From: CAZKRL01 sp964555295
GTDB taxonomy: Bacteria > Bacteroidota > Bacteroidia > Flavobacteriales_D > Sanyastnellaceae
Length of the DNA: 64,000 nucleotides
Reading direction: 5' to 3'
Assembly: GCA_964555295.1 (NCBI GenBank)
Contig: CAZKRL010000005.1
Coordinates: 1-64,000 of the forward strand
Shown here: positions 17,536-26,830 of the stretch, one piece after another
Position numbering within the stretch: the first letter of the stretch is position 1
Layout of the letters: each line of letters begins with the position of its first letter
Made by a program: the position numbers and the translations under genes
Notes under the pieces: model-generated
What the model saw: the letters and a program-made list of their open reading frames with translations, nothing else
Databases searched by the model: none
What the model was told of the DNA's origin: nothing

Positions 17536-19953
17536 ATGAAAAGTAATGTCATTATTATAATCGTTTTTTTGTGGAGCAACGTTTCACATTGTATTAATGT
17601 GGTTTTACCATTTGAAGCGAAGTGGCAATTTCAAGAGCATGTCAATGGCAGATCATACAAGGAGAAGAATTGGATGCCGGCAGTGGTTCCCGGGTCGTTA
17701 TACGCTGATTTGACCACAGCGGGTTTATTGAGAAATCCATTATTTGCTTGTGATGAAAGCGAAACCAACGGATTCGACGGGAAGAGTTGGGTATATCAAT
17801 CAGCAGTGTTTGAAATTCCCGGCGATTTGTTTGCGAAGAAAGCTATCGCACTGCGTTTTAATGGGCTGGATACTTACGCAAGAGTGTTTTTGAATGATCG
17901 TGAAATTTTAGTAGCTAACAATGCCCATCGCTCATGGCAGGTTGACGTGAAGTCTTTCCTAAAGCCGAAGGGGAATGTATTGCGTATTGTATTCGATTCT
18001 GTAATTGAAAAAGCTCATTCAGAGTTGATCACGCTGAGTTATCCTTTACCGGGCGACTCTATTCGGGCGGTAGTTCGTAAACCTCAATTTCAATTTGGAT
18101 GGGATTGGGCTCCACGGCTTGTGGGATGCGGAATAACAAAGTCTATCGAATGGGTCGCTTATGATTCAGCCCATTTGGATCATTATTATATAGAACAGTT
18201 GGAAGTGAGTGAATCGTTGGCGAAGTTGAATTTTCATTTTACAGGAGCGGCTATTTCTTCCGGTAACGTTCAGATTGAAGTGGAGTGCTTATACAATGGC
18301 AAGAGTTGGTCATCTTCAAAGTTTATTGAGGATTCGGTATGGGTTTCAACCATGGGAATCGATATTTCATATCCTATGTTATGGTGGAGCAATGGAATGG
18401 GAAATCCCAACTTGACAGAGTTCCGTTGTAAAGTGCTTTTTGACAACAAAATCATTTTTGATGAAGTGGTGCGAACGGGTTTGCGAAGTTTGGTTCTCAC
18501 GCGCGAGTTGAGTGGCGTGGGATCAACATTCGGTTTTGAGTTAAATGGAATGCCGGTGTTTGCGAAGGGTGCGAATTACGTTCCGCTCAACTATTTCATG
18601 GCGGATGCGAAGCGAGATGATTATGTAGATTTTTTGAGTCGATGCCGTGATGCCAACATTAATATGATTCGGGTATGGGGTGGTGGATTTTATGAGAAGG
18701 ATGTGTTTTACGACCTATGTGATGAATATGGTATTATGGTGTGGCAGGATTTCATGTTCGCTTGCAGCATGTACCCGGCAAATAATTCCTTTATAGAGAA
18801 TGTCAGTGAAGAGGCAACGGAACAAGTCATTCGTCTGCGCAATCATCCGTGCATTGCTCTTTGGTGCGGTAATAATGAAGTTGCAGAAGGTTGGGATCGG
18901 TGGGGCTGGAAAGAAGGGCTTTCCGTTGCGAACATAGATTCACTCTCAGCGGCATATGACAGAATATTCTTGCAGGTATTGCCGCAAATTGTCGCGAAGT
19001 ATTCTGGCAGTTCTTATCATCATAGCTCACCACTGTTTGGTCGCGGCGATAAACGAAGTCTCTCAGAAGGTGATATGCATGATTGGGGAATATGGCACGA
19101 CGAGCTGCCTTTGGAAGATCTCGGCAGGCGGGTTCCAAGATTTATGAGTGAATATGGTGTGCAGAGCTATCCATCCGTTGAGGTATTACAGATGATGTCT
19201 GAACGAAATTTCAGCGAGAATGATGCTTCAGTGATGCGACATCAGCGACATCCGAGAGGTTTTAAATTGATGCGGGATTATGCTGAACGTTGGTATCCCG
19301 GATGTGCTGATTGGGATTTCCGAAAATATTCTATAGTAACTCAAGCGGTGCAGGCAGAAGGTATATTGAATGCTATTCTGCGGCATCGTGTAAGTCAACC
19401 ATTTTGCAGTGGCACTCTCTTTTGGCAACTCAATGATGTATGTCCTGCTTTCTCATGGAGTGCATTGGATTATGCGAAGAATGAAAAACTTTTATTCAGT
19501 TTGCTACAGGAGGCATATGCTCCACAGACCATTGCTGCATTTGCGGAGAATGATTCACTGAAAGTGTTTTGGATTTCTGATCGGATTTGTGATCGTGATT
19601 CAGCACAATTGTTTTTGCGCATCAACAGGCCGGGTGAGGCACTGGATGAATTTCCGGAGGATGCACATTCTTTTGTGATTCAACCATACTCATGTCAGGT
19701 GCAAATGGGGGTAAAACTGCTATTTGCAGAGCCATTGAGGAAGTTTTTGGACACTTCAATGCGTGAAGGTCTGAGCGACTGGACGGTTGATTGTGCTTTG
19801 CAAATCAATGATCAACGAGATTTTGCATGTGTAAGGAAATTCAGGTTGTTTCCGGGTTCGCGTGAAATGATTGTTCCAGATGTATTGGAACTTTCTTCGA
19901 GTGAGAAAAATGCAAGCTTGAAAATTCGTCGGCAGATATTCAAGAGGTTGTAA
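17536..19953 (+). CDS. Beta-mannosidase-like glycoside hydrolase family 2
   Basis: An 805-residue exported enzyme: signal peptide at about 1-19, GH2 sugar-binding region at about 30-200 with WVYQSAVFEIP, FNGLDTYARVFLND and QFGWDWAPR, an immunoglobulin-like part, and a TIM barrel. Glu448 in CGNNEVAEGW is the likely acid/base and Glu539 in MSEYGVQSYPS the likely nucleophile; the 91-residue spacing fits known beta-mannosidases. No T9SS sorting domain ends the protein, so it is probably periplasmic. It lies 39 bases after the GT2 gene, at the end of the polysaccharide cluster, and could trim or recycle a mannose-containing glycan. A hairpin of six pairs (19963-19980) follows but lacks a T tract. 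Confidence 0.88.
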   Translation: MKSNVIIIIVFLWSNVSHCINVVLPFEAKWQFQEHVNGRSYKEKNWMPAVVPGSLYADLTTAGLLRNPLFACDESETNGFDGKSWVYQSAVFEIPGDLFAKKAIALRFNGLDTYARVFLNDREILVANNAHRSWQVDVKSFLKPKGNVLRIVFDSVIEKAHSELITLSYPLPGDSIRAVVRKPQFQFGWDWAPRLVGCGITKSIEWVAYDSAHLDHYYIEQLEVSESLAKLNFHFTGAAISSGNVQIEVECLYNGKSWSSSKFIEDSVWVSTMGIDISYPMLWWSNGMGNPNLTEFRCKVLFDNKIIFDEVVRTGLRSLVLTRELSGVGSTFGFELNGMPVFAKGANYVPLNYFMADAKRDDYVDFLSRCRDANINMIRVWGGGFYEKDVFYDLCDEYGIMVWQDFMFACSMYPANNSFIENVSEEATEQVIRLRNHPCIALWCGNNEVAEGWDRWGWKEGLSVANIDSLSAAYDRIFLQVLPQIVAKYSGSSYHHSSPLFGRGDKRSLSEGDMHDWGIWHDELPLEDLGRRVPRFMSEYGVQSYPSVEVLQMMSERNFSENDASVMRHQRHPRGFKLMRDYAERWYPGCADWDFRKYSIVTQAVQAEGILNAILRHRVSQPFCSGTLFWQLNDVCPAFSWSALDYAKNEKLLFSLLQEAYAPQTIAAFAENDSLKVFWISDRICDRDSAQLFLRINRPGEALDEFPEDAHSFVIQPYSCQVQMGVKLLFAEPLRKFLDTSMREGLSDWTVDCALQINDQRDFACVRKFRLFPGSREMIVPDVLELSSSEKNASLKIRRQIFKRL

Positions 19954-19987
19954 AATATCGTCCTTTGATTTTCCTCAAAGTGCAAGT

Positions 19988-21619
19988 CTATTCTTCATTA
20001 AACAAGAAAGTTTCCTGAATTGTAACTTCTTTCTCTGCATCGAGTTCCGGCTGAATAGTTCTACTCATCAATCTTTCTTTATACGCGGCCGTAATGACAT
20101 AGGCCTGATTGCCGGGTATCGCAAGTGAAACGCTCCCGTCAGCGCTGGTTTTACGTGTTGCGATTACTTTCCCTGTGGAAGCTAGACTTGCGGTGATAAC
20201 TGCATTTTTTAATCCTTCTTCTTCGTTTGTTTTACACTCTATTTTTACTCGAACACATGTTCGTATTTCATGACCTCGGGAGACTACCGGGTAATCTGAA
20301 ACATCGATTGAATAAATGTCTCGCTCACCGTGGCTATCATCGTATTCTGCCGCTATAAACATGGTTTTGTTGTCTTTGGTCAGCGAGAATGTTGACTCCT
20401 CATTCACAGTATTGATTGGATACCCAAGATTGATCGGAATGCTCCACTCACCATCTATCAATTCAGATTTGAATATGTCGTAGCTACCCATCGTTTGGTG
20501 CCCGTTACTTGCGAAGTATAGAGTTTTTCCATTGGGATGGATGAAAACGAATTTTTCATCAAGTTCAGTGTTTACGGATTCGCCAATGCTTTCCGGGGTT
20601 GACCATTTGTCATTGGTCTTCCGAGATACGTATATATCACCTTGCCCCAGGCCATCAGGTTGCTCGCTCACGAAATATAGTGTTTGTCCGTCGGCAGTTA
20701 GGGAAACGGATCCTTCGAAATAGCTGGTATTGATAGGCCGTGGTAATTTTATCGCAGTGGTCCATTCTTTCTTGTCGGGTCGATATTCGGAGAAAAAAAT
20801 ATCGCCGGCATTGTTTACATTGTTTTTGTAAACGAACATTCCTTTTCCTGATGGCACGATACTAAGAACCGCATCGTAGGTTTCGGTATTGAGATCGCCT
20901 TCTACCTGCGAAGCTTGTCCCCAATTACCCGTTTTGGAATCGTACTCCGAGAAATAAATATCTTCAAAGTATTTGTAGTCGCCATTTTCATCCATCCTTC
21001 CTCCTTTGGTGTCATTTCTGCGGGCGGTAAAATAGAGGGTTTGTCCATCGGCTGTTATGCTTGGCGTGTAATCGTCATAGCGTGAGTTGACCAGAGTGCC
21101 AAGGTTTTTTATTGTCACCTTCGAGGGTTTTTTTAATTGTTCTTGAGCGTATTTGCATTGTCCAATGAACATTTCTGCTTCAAGCTTATCTTCAGCAGAT
21201 GCCTTTTTTTGGGATGTGAATTTTTCGAAGTATTCGATGGCCTCATCGAGTTTTCCAGTTCGGTGGTGTATTTGACCAATAAAGAGTGATGAGTTAATGG
21301 AAATTTTTGGATCAATGGCAATCGCCTTGTGTGCATATTCAAGAGCGAGTTTGTATTTCTTAAGTTGGTAGTAGCATTGGGCGCTTCCATACAGTGCGTC
21401 GGAGTTTTCGGGGTCAGCTGATAATACCTCACGAAACAATAAGAGTGCGCCACGAATATTGTTCTCATTGAATTCATGTCTGGCTGCTATCAACCTTGGA
21501 GAACTGAGCGCCTGTGCGAATGCCCCGGATTCGTTGCCTTCATTCTCCGTTAGAGAATCTATCTGAGAATAACCCTGTATAGAGAGGAAGAGGAGCAATA
21601 ATGGGAGAAATGATTTCAT
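19988..21619 (-). CDS. PorE-like TPR / PD40 propeller / CRD protein lacking an OmpA domain
   Basis: I start it at the ATG at 21619 (543 residues), which gives a signal peptide ending in IQGYSQ, rather than at 21670. About residues 35-155 are TPR-like helices (ALYGSAQCYYQLKKYKLALE). About 180-430 carry PD40 propeller repeats such as SLTADGQTLYFVSE, FIHPNGKTLYFAS and SLTKDNKTMFIAAE, each followed by GDIY, YDIF or RDIY. The last 90 residues form a carboxypeptidase-regulatory-like domain. This is the order of the T9SS protein PorE, but PorE ends in a peptidoglycan-binding OmpA domain and this protein stops at FLFNEE. It may be a periplasmic or surface scaffold with another anchor. Confidence 0.8.
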   Translation of the reverse strand: MKSFLPLLLLFLSIQGYSQIDSLTENEGNESGAFAQALSSPRLIAARHEFNENNIRGALLLFREVLSADPENSDALYGSAQCYYQLKKYKLALEYAHKAIAIDPKISINSSLFIGQIHHRTGKLDEAIEYFEKFTSQKKASAEDKLEAEMFIGQCKYAQEQLKKPSKVTIKNLGTLVNSRYDDYTPSITADGQTLYFTARRNDTKGGRMDENGDYKYFEDIYFSEYDSKTGNWGQASQVEGDLNTETYDAVLSIVPSGKGMFVYKNNVNNAGDIFFSEYRPDKKEWTTAIKLPRPINTSYFEGSVSLTADGQTLYFVSEQPDGLGQGDIYVSRKTNDKWSTPESIGESVNTELDEKFVFIHPNGKTLYFASNGHQTMGSYDIFKSELIDGEWSIPINLGYPINTVNEESTFSLTKDNKTMFIAAEYDDSHGERDIYSIDVSDYPVVSRGHEIRTCVRVKIECKTNEEEGLKNAVITASLASTGKVIATRKTSADGSVSLAIPGNQAYVITAAYKERLMSRTIQPELDAEKEVTIQETFLFNEE

Positions 21620-21627
21620 AGGTAGAA

Positions 21628-21635
21628 CGAAGATA
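21628..21635 (-). promoter_or_regulatory. -7-like box before the PorE-like gene
   Basis: TATCTTCG on the minus strand, identical to the box before the cupredoxin gene. It ends nine bases before the ATG at 21619, so the transcript would be nearly leaderless and the upstream start at 21670 unlikely. No clear -33 element is seen. Confidence 0.35.
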
Positions 21636-21848
21636 ATTTTAAAAGGCCGCAATATGATCTGAAGGGTCATTCAAATTTTCAAGCGATCTTGGATGTAATT
21701 GGAAACGGATTTATTAGATGTAAGCCGACCACCTCAAATGGAATGGGAATGAGAATGAAGGTGCCGTATATTCATTCTGATTGTGTTGCTAATTTTCTAC
21801 GGGGTTGTCGCGGTCTCACTCAACGCGCCTTTCTGCAATCTTACAACT

Positions 21849-22331
21849 TTAGTCATCATCTTCATTCTCGCTTTGAGCGGCATTCACCACTGCACCTCTA
21901 ATCTCTGTATGCCGTATCTGTCCACCGAGATAAGCCGCACGTCCTACAACTACGCAACAAACGACGGAGAGAGCCAACACCATTCGTGACATCTTTTGGG
22001 TGAAAGGAGATTTGGTGCGTGTAAAGTAGATGGCCAGCACGGAAGCTACGCCCAATACCAGCATGGTCACAAACGCCCAGAAGCCGGCGTCTTCGTGCAC
22101 TTCGATAGCGCTTTCCAAAACACCCGGAATGTTCTCCACCGCTTCTTCAGCCCCCTCGCCGGTGAACTTGGCAATGGCAGCTCCAATCGCTGAAATAATG
22201 AAAACATTATACGCTGCAATGGCAGTCTGTTCGCTTTTGTGCCACATGCCGTGCGCTAAAACAAGCATGCCGAAAAAGGCACCGAACAAGGGCAGGTGAA
22301 CAATGAGCAGGTGGATGTGGGCTTGATCCAT
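21849..22331 (-). CDS. DUF2231-like four-helix membrane protein
   Basis: A 160-residue inner membrane protein with four hydrophobic segments at about 8-28, 38-56, 83-105 and 118-135. Conserved-looking histidines sit at segment ends: HIHLLIVHLPLFG near the start and HEDAGFWAF before the third helix, as in DUF2231 proteins, which are compared to cytochrome b561-type haem proteins. It ends in an acidic tail (SENEDDD). Function unknown; haem or metal binding is only suggested by the histidines. It is read on its own, 229 bases upstream of the PorE-like gene on the same strand. Confidence 0.65.
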   Translation of the reverse strand: MDQAHIHLLIVHLPLFGAFFGMLVLAHGMWHKSEQTAIAAYNVFIISAIGAAIAKFTGEGAEEAVENIPGVLESAIEVHEDAGFWAFVTMLVLGVASVLAIYFTRTKSPFTQKMSRMVLALSVVCCVVVGRAAYLGGQIRHTEIRGAVVNAAQSENEDDD

Positions 22332-22387
22332 GAGTATGTGTTTGCCGCGAAGTAACGAAATTCTGTGATAGGTCGTGGTTGATGGAT

Positions 22388-22435
22388 GTCAGGTATGTAG
22401 GATTGTAGGATTATAGTATTGAAGGATTGTAGGGG
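22388..22435. repeat. Intergenic repeat island with GGATTGTAG copies
   Basis: GTCAGGTATGTAG at 22388-22400 is the core of the tandem units at 903-1258. It runs directly into GGATTGTAG, repeated again with small changes to about 22430. The same GGATTGTAG, in the other orientation, is at 764-772, and again at about 39823-39831. Confidence 0.65.
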
Positions 22436-22469
22436 GCGCCAATCACTCATTATCATTGTGTTTCTTGTT

Positions 22470-22749
22470 CTAAAAATTTCCAACCAGCGCTTGCAACTTC
22501 AGTTGGTTACAATTTGTAACCGACTCGTTGCCTTCCTTGAGGAGTCTGCTTTTTAAGACTTTCCAATAGTTTCGCGCGCGGGCAATGGTCGGTTGCTCTG
22601 TCAAGATGCCCACAATATCCACAATGCTGAAATACCACACTTCTTTGTCGGCATCACACACGTTGGTATTCACTGTAAGCAGATTCGATAAGAGTTTCGT
22701 CGATAGCACTCAGGTGCTTTTTGATAATGGCTTCTTGAAATAAGGGCAT
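22470..22749 (-). pseudogene. Composite gene remnant: methylase-like start and Bro-N fragment
   Basis: Two broken pieces lie on the minus strand in different frames. From the ATG at 22749, 31 codons read MPLFQEAIIKKHLSAID and so on to a stop at 22654; this resembles the first residues of large Eco57I-type restriction-methylase proteins. From about 22660 to the stop at 22470 another frame reads DADKEVWYFSIVDIVGILTE, ARNYWKVLKSRLLKEGNE and NQLKL, a clear Bro-N (antirepressor N-terminal) domain cut short. Neither can be a working gene. The join of two families looks like decay after recombination. Confidence 0.65.
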
Positions 22750-22875
22750 ATTGAACCTGTATAATGTGAATTCAATATTACGATGAATTGGAGAGGGCAA
22801 ATTCATGGGGATGATGTTTGCTCAAAAGGGCACTTGATTCTCCGTATAATTGCAAAACACTAAACCAAAAATTGT

Positions 22876-24453
22876 ATGTCGATCTGGAGGAAAAAAAACT
22901 TAGAGGCTATGTTAGCTGACGCGTCTAAATCTGAGAAGTCACTTAAAAGAACTTTGGGCTCCTTCCATTTAGTTGCTTTGGGTATTGGAGCAATTATTGG
23001 AGCCGGTTTGTTTGTGAGAACAGCTTCCGCGGCTGCTGAGGCTGCTGGAAATGGGGTAACATTAAGTTTTCTTGTTGCAGCTGTCGGTTGCGCCTTTGCT
23101 GGTTTGTGCTATGCCGAGTTTGCTGCAATGATTCCAATTTCTGGAAGTGCGTATGCTTATTCTTTCGTAACTATGGGAGAATTAGTTGCATGGATAATAG
23201 GTTGGGCGCTTGTTATGGAATATGCATTAGGTGCCGCTACAGTTTCCATCGCATGGAGTGAATATCTTAATAATTTATTAGGAGGTGGAATACCATATGA
23301 ATGGTGTCATTCACCTTTAGAGTCAATAAGTTACTTGTCTGGGGCCGCTATGGACAGCTTTATTGCAGCGCATCCCGAGGCTGTTAAGGGAATGCATCAT
23401 GGTATGCTCATATTAACTGAAGATCAATTAAAATTGAGTGACGTTGGTGAATATTCAATCAAAAGCGGCATAATTAATGCTCCTGCTCTTGTTATTCTTT
23501 TTGCGCTTACATTACTTCTTATCAAGGGCACCAAAGAGTCGGCATTTGTGAATGCTATTATTGTTTTCTTGAAGGTTGCGATAGTAATTGTATTTATTGT
23601 TATTGGTTGGGGTTTTATTAGTCCAGAAAATCATTCACCCTATTTAATTCCTGAAGGTATGAGGGGGCATGAAGGTATTTTTGAATGGGGCTGGGGCGGA
23701 GTTCTAGGTGGTGCTGCTATTGTATTCTTTGCTTTTATTGGATTTGATGCAGTTAGTACGGCCGCGCAAGAAGCTAAGAATCCAAAGCGGGACATGCCAA
23801 TAGGTATTCTCGGCTCATTGGCCGTGTGTACCATACTTTATGTTTTATTCGGCCATGTGCTTACTGGTGTAGCTCCATGGAGTGATTTTGCGGATCCCGC
23901 ATTGGGTAAGGAGGCTTCAGTTTCGTATGCTATCTCTACTTATATGAAGGGATACTCATGGTTATCTACTGGGGTGACAGTTGCGATTCTCGCAGGTTTT
24001 TCATCAGTTATACTTGTGATGTTAATGGGGCAAAGCAGGGTGTTTTACAGTATGTCAAATGATGGTTTATTACCGAAGGCATTCGGTGAACTGCACCCGC
24101 GTTTTCAAACTCCGTTCAAAGCTAATTGGATATTATTCCTTTTTGTAGGTGCATTTGCCGCTTTCGTTCCTGGAAGTGTTGCTGGGGATTTGACAAGTTT
24201 TGGTACGCTGTTCGCTTTTGTGTTGGTAAGTGCAGGAGTATTGATAATGCGTAAAACTAGTCCATCCATGAATCGACCCTTCAAGACACCTTTGGTGCCT
24301 GTTGTGCCCATATTGGGAATTCTAGTTTGTATGGGTATGATCATAGCCCTTGATTCGCAGACTCTTTTAGTAGCTGGCGGATGGATGCTTTTAGGCTTGT
24401 TAGTGTATTTTGGATACTCAAGGAAAAGGTCTAATTTACATGAGAGTAAGTAA
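22876..24453 (+). CDS. APC-family amino acid permease
   Basis: A 525-residue inner membrane transporter with about 12 to 13 membrane segments. The first helix has the glycine-rich substrate loop GIGAIIGAGLFV (about 36-47). FAFIGFDAVSTAAQEAKNPKRDMP is the helix 6 region typical of the cationic amino-acid transporter branch, so uptake of an amino acid by proton coupling is expected; the substrate cannot be told. It ends with RKTSPSMNRPFKTPLVP and three last helices. A -7-like TATAATTG lies at 22845-22852. It is convergent with the RelA/SpoT gene, 17 bases away, with no terminator in between. Confidence 0.9.
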   Translation: MSIWRKKNLEAMLADASKSEKSLKRTLGSFHLVALGIGAIIGAGLFVRTASAAAEAAGNGVTLSFLVAAVGCAFAGLCYAEFAAMIPISGSAYAYSFVTMGELVAWIIGWALVMEYALGAATVSIAWSEYLNNLLGGGIPYEWCHSPLESISYLSGAAMDSFIAAHPEAVKGMHHGMLILTEDQLKLSDVGEYSIKSGIINAPALVILFALTLLLIKGTKESAFVNAIIVFLKVAIVIVFIVIGWGFISPENHSPYLIPEGMRGHEGIFEWGWGGVLGGAAIVFFAFIGFDAVSTAAQEAKNPKRDMPIGILGSLAVCTILYVLFGHVLTGVAPWSDFADPALGKEASVSYAISTYMKGYSWLSTGVTVAILAGFSSVILVMLMGQSRVFYSMSNDGLLPKAFGELHPRFQTPFKANWILFLFVGAFAAFVPGSVAGDLTSFGTLFAFVLVSAGVLIMRKTSPSMNRPFKTPLVPVVPILGILVCMGMIIALDSQTLLVAGGWMLLGLLVYFGYSRKRSNLHESK

Positions 24454-24470
24454 CCTATATTAACTCTAAC

Positions 24471-26702
24471 CTACGCGAATTCACTCTCGATTCGCTCTAC
24501 GGTGAGCACTCCTTCCACATCGCGGAGGTGTTGAATCAATGAACTGAGATGTTTGGTGTCACGCACGAGCACTACCATGCGTCCGCGAAAAATGCCGTCA
24601 ACCGCCTCGAAGGATATGGCGCGCATATTCACATTCATATCGGTAGAAATGATATTGGTGATAGCTTGTACAATACCCACATCATCAATGCCTGAAAATT
24701 TAAGTCCCACTTCAAACTCAACACCACCCGCATGTTGCCATCGCGCTTTGATAACCCGGTATGCGTATTTGCTGAGGAGTTCTTCGGCGTTGGGACAATT
24801 GGCACGGTGAATTTTGATGCCTTCACTCACCGTGGTAAAACCAAATACTTCGTCGCCCGGAATAGGGTTGCAACAGGCCGCGAGCGAATAATCGAGTTGC
24901 TGTTGTTCATCACCAATTAAAACTGTCTCGGTAACGATTTGTCCTGATTTCTTCGGGGTTTCCGGGAGAGTTGTTTCTTCTTTGTTCGTCTTTGATACCG
25001 GGAATTTCCACTGACCATTTTTGATGTCGTAGCCCTTGAGCCGTGTTAGGTCAATCGTTCCTTTCGCAATTCTGAAATACAGTTCCTGTGCATGGGGCAG
25101 GTCAAAATGCTTGACGAGTTCTTCGATGTTTCGACTTCTGAACTCCACTTTAAGGCCCGCCAATTTTCGCTCTAAAATTTCTTTGCCTTCATCACAAATT
25201 ACCCGCTTGTCTTCGCGGAGCTTGTCGCGGATTTTATGCCTTGCACTTGCGGTAACCACAATTTTGAGCCAATCCTCTTTCGGTCTTTGTTTGGTGGAAG
25301 TGAGAACTTCTACCTGGTCGCCGCTGCGCAGCTTGTAGCTCAGTGGCACGAGTTTGTGATTGACTTTCGCGCCGATGCAATGATTGCCTACTTGCGAGTG
25401 TATATGAAACGCGAAGTCGAGCGCGGTGCTTCCTACAGGCAAGGTTTTGAGATCTCCTTTTGGCGTGAAGACAAAAATTTCTTCTGACGCCAGTGATAGT
25501 TTGAAACTATCGATGAAGTCCATCGTGTTGAGATCGTGATTCTCTAATACCTCCCTGATCTGTGCAAGCCATGAATCGAGGCGGCTCTCCGGACTTTCAG
25601 CGCCGTCGCTGCCTTTGTATTTCCAGTGAGCGGCGTATCCTTTTTCGGCGATATCATCCATTCGTTTGCTTCGTATCTGCACTTCCACCCATTTACCTGT
25701 GGGCGACATCACCGTGATGTGCAGCGATTCATAACCGCTGCTTTTCGGAATGCTGATCCAGTCGCGAAGACGATCGGGGTTCGGTTGATAATTGTCAGTG
25801 ACCATCGAATATACCCGCCAGCAATCGCTCTTTTCGTTTTGCAATTCTGTATCGAGAATGATTCTAATGGCAAAGACATCGTAGATTTCTTCGAAGGGCA
25901 CACCCTTGTATATGATTTTATTGTAAATCGACGAAATGCTTTTGGTTCGGCTGCGGATCTCATATTTCAGCTCCGAAGCATCGAGCGCTCTTCTGATGGG
26001 TAAGGTGAATGCACTGATAAATCTATTTCTTACGGCTTGTGTTTTCTGAAGTCTTGAAACAATGTCGTTGTAGGTGTCGGGATCTTTGAATTTCAGCGAC
26101 AAGTCTTCGAGTTCGGTTTTGATGTTGTACAAGCCGAGGCGATGGGCGAGGGGCGCGTACATGAACTGCGTTTCACTGGCGATTTTCAATTGTTTCTGGC
26201 GGGCCATGTGGTCGAGTGTGCGCATATTGTGCAATCGATCGGCCAGTTTGATAAGTATTACCCGCACATCATCGCTCAAGGTAAGAAGCATCTTGCGGAA
26301 GTTCTCTGCCTGGTCGGTGCTATTCTCGTAATTGTCGAAACCCGAAATTTTGGTGAGCCCGTCGATGATGATGCGCTCACGTTTGCCAAACATGTTCTGG
26401 ATATCATCGAGAGTGATGTCGGTATCTTCTACCGTATCGTGCAGCAAGGCACATACTATGCCTGTGGTGTCGAGACCAATTTCTTCTGCAGCGATTTTGG
26501 CAACGGCGAGCGGGTGATAGATGTAGGGTTCACCGCTCTTGCGTCGCATGTCCTTATGTGCCTCGGCGGCCAGTTCAAAGGCCTTGCGAATGCGTGCTTT
26601 GTCTTGTCTTGTTTTCGATCGGAAGCTCACACGGAGCAGTGCCCGGTATCGTCGAAGGATTTCGTTTTTTTCTTCAATAGTGCCGGAACCGTTGGGACTC
26701 AT
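24471..26702 (-). CDS. Bifunctional (p)ppGpp synthetase/hydrolase (RelA/SpoT, Rel)
   Basis: A 743-residue stringent-response enzyme making and breaking (p)ppGpp. The hydrolase site looks intact: His63 in YIYHPLAVA, His88-Asp89 in LLHDTVEDT, and KLADRLHNMRTL. The synthetase site is also intact: VFAIRIILD, SGYESLHITV and VEVQIRSKRMDDIAEKGYAAHWKYK in two parts of that run. TGS follows at about 405-465, then a helical part with the CCNPIPGDE zinc-finger-like block and a C-terminal ACT domain. It is likely the only long Rel of the cell. CAAATTTG at 26707-26714 lies four bases before the ATG. Confidence 0.95.
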   Translation of the reverse strand: MSPNGSGTIEEKNEILRRYRALLRVSFRSKTRQDKARIRKAFELAAEAHKDMRRKSGEPYIYHPLAVAKIAAEEIGLDTTGIVCALLHDTVEDTDITLDDIQNMFGKRERIIIDGLTKISGFDNYENSTDQAENFRKMLLTLSDDVRVILIKLADRLHNMRTLDHMARQKQLKIASETQFMYAPLAHRLGLYNIKTELEDLSLKFKDPDTYNDIVSRLQKTQAVRNRFISAFTLPIRRALDASELKYEIRSRTKSISSIYNKIIYKGVPFEEIYDVFAIRIILDTELQNEKSDCWRVYSMVTDNYQPNPDRLRDWISIPKSSGYESLHITVMSPTGKWVEVQIRSKRMDDIAEKGYAAHWKYKGSDGAESPESRLDSWLAQIREVLENHDLNTMDFIDSFKLSLASEEIFVFTPKGDLKTLPVGSTALDFAFHIHSQVGNHCIGAKVNHKLVPLSYKLRSGDQVEVLTSTKQRPKEDWLKIVVTASARHKIRDKLREDKRVICDEGKEILERKLAGLKVEFRSRNIEELVKHFDLPHAQELYFRIAKGTIDLTRLKGYDIKNGQWKFPVSKTNKEETTLPETPKKSGQIVTETVLIGDEQQQLDYSLAACCNPIPGDEVFGFTTVSEGIKIHRANCPNAEELLSKYAYRVIKARWQHAGGVEFEVGLKFSGIDDVGIVQAITNIISTDMNVNMRAISFEAVDGIFRGRMVVLVRDTKHLSSLIQHLRDVEGVLTVERIESEFA

Positions 26703-26830
26703 GCTACAAATTTGGGTTTAAATTTCATGAATCAATTCATTGCATGAGAGAATTGCACACAAATCAATGGTTGAATTATTTTGTTTTGCGAATCTGGCAT
26801 TGTTGTTCTCACAGGTGAAGGAAACAGCTG

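Noticed and set aside
19963..19980. Hairpin between the beta-mannosidase and PorE-like genes as a terminator
   Set aside because: Only six pairs and no T tract.
26142..26747. 201-codon plus-strand ORF opposite the RelA/SpoT gene
   Set aside because: It is antisense to the conserved hydrolase domain and shows no domain or signal.
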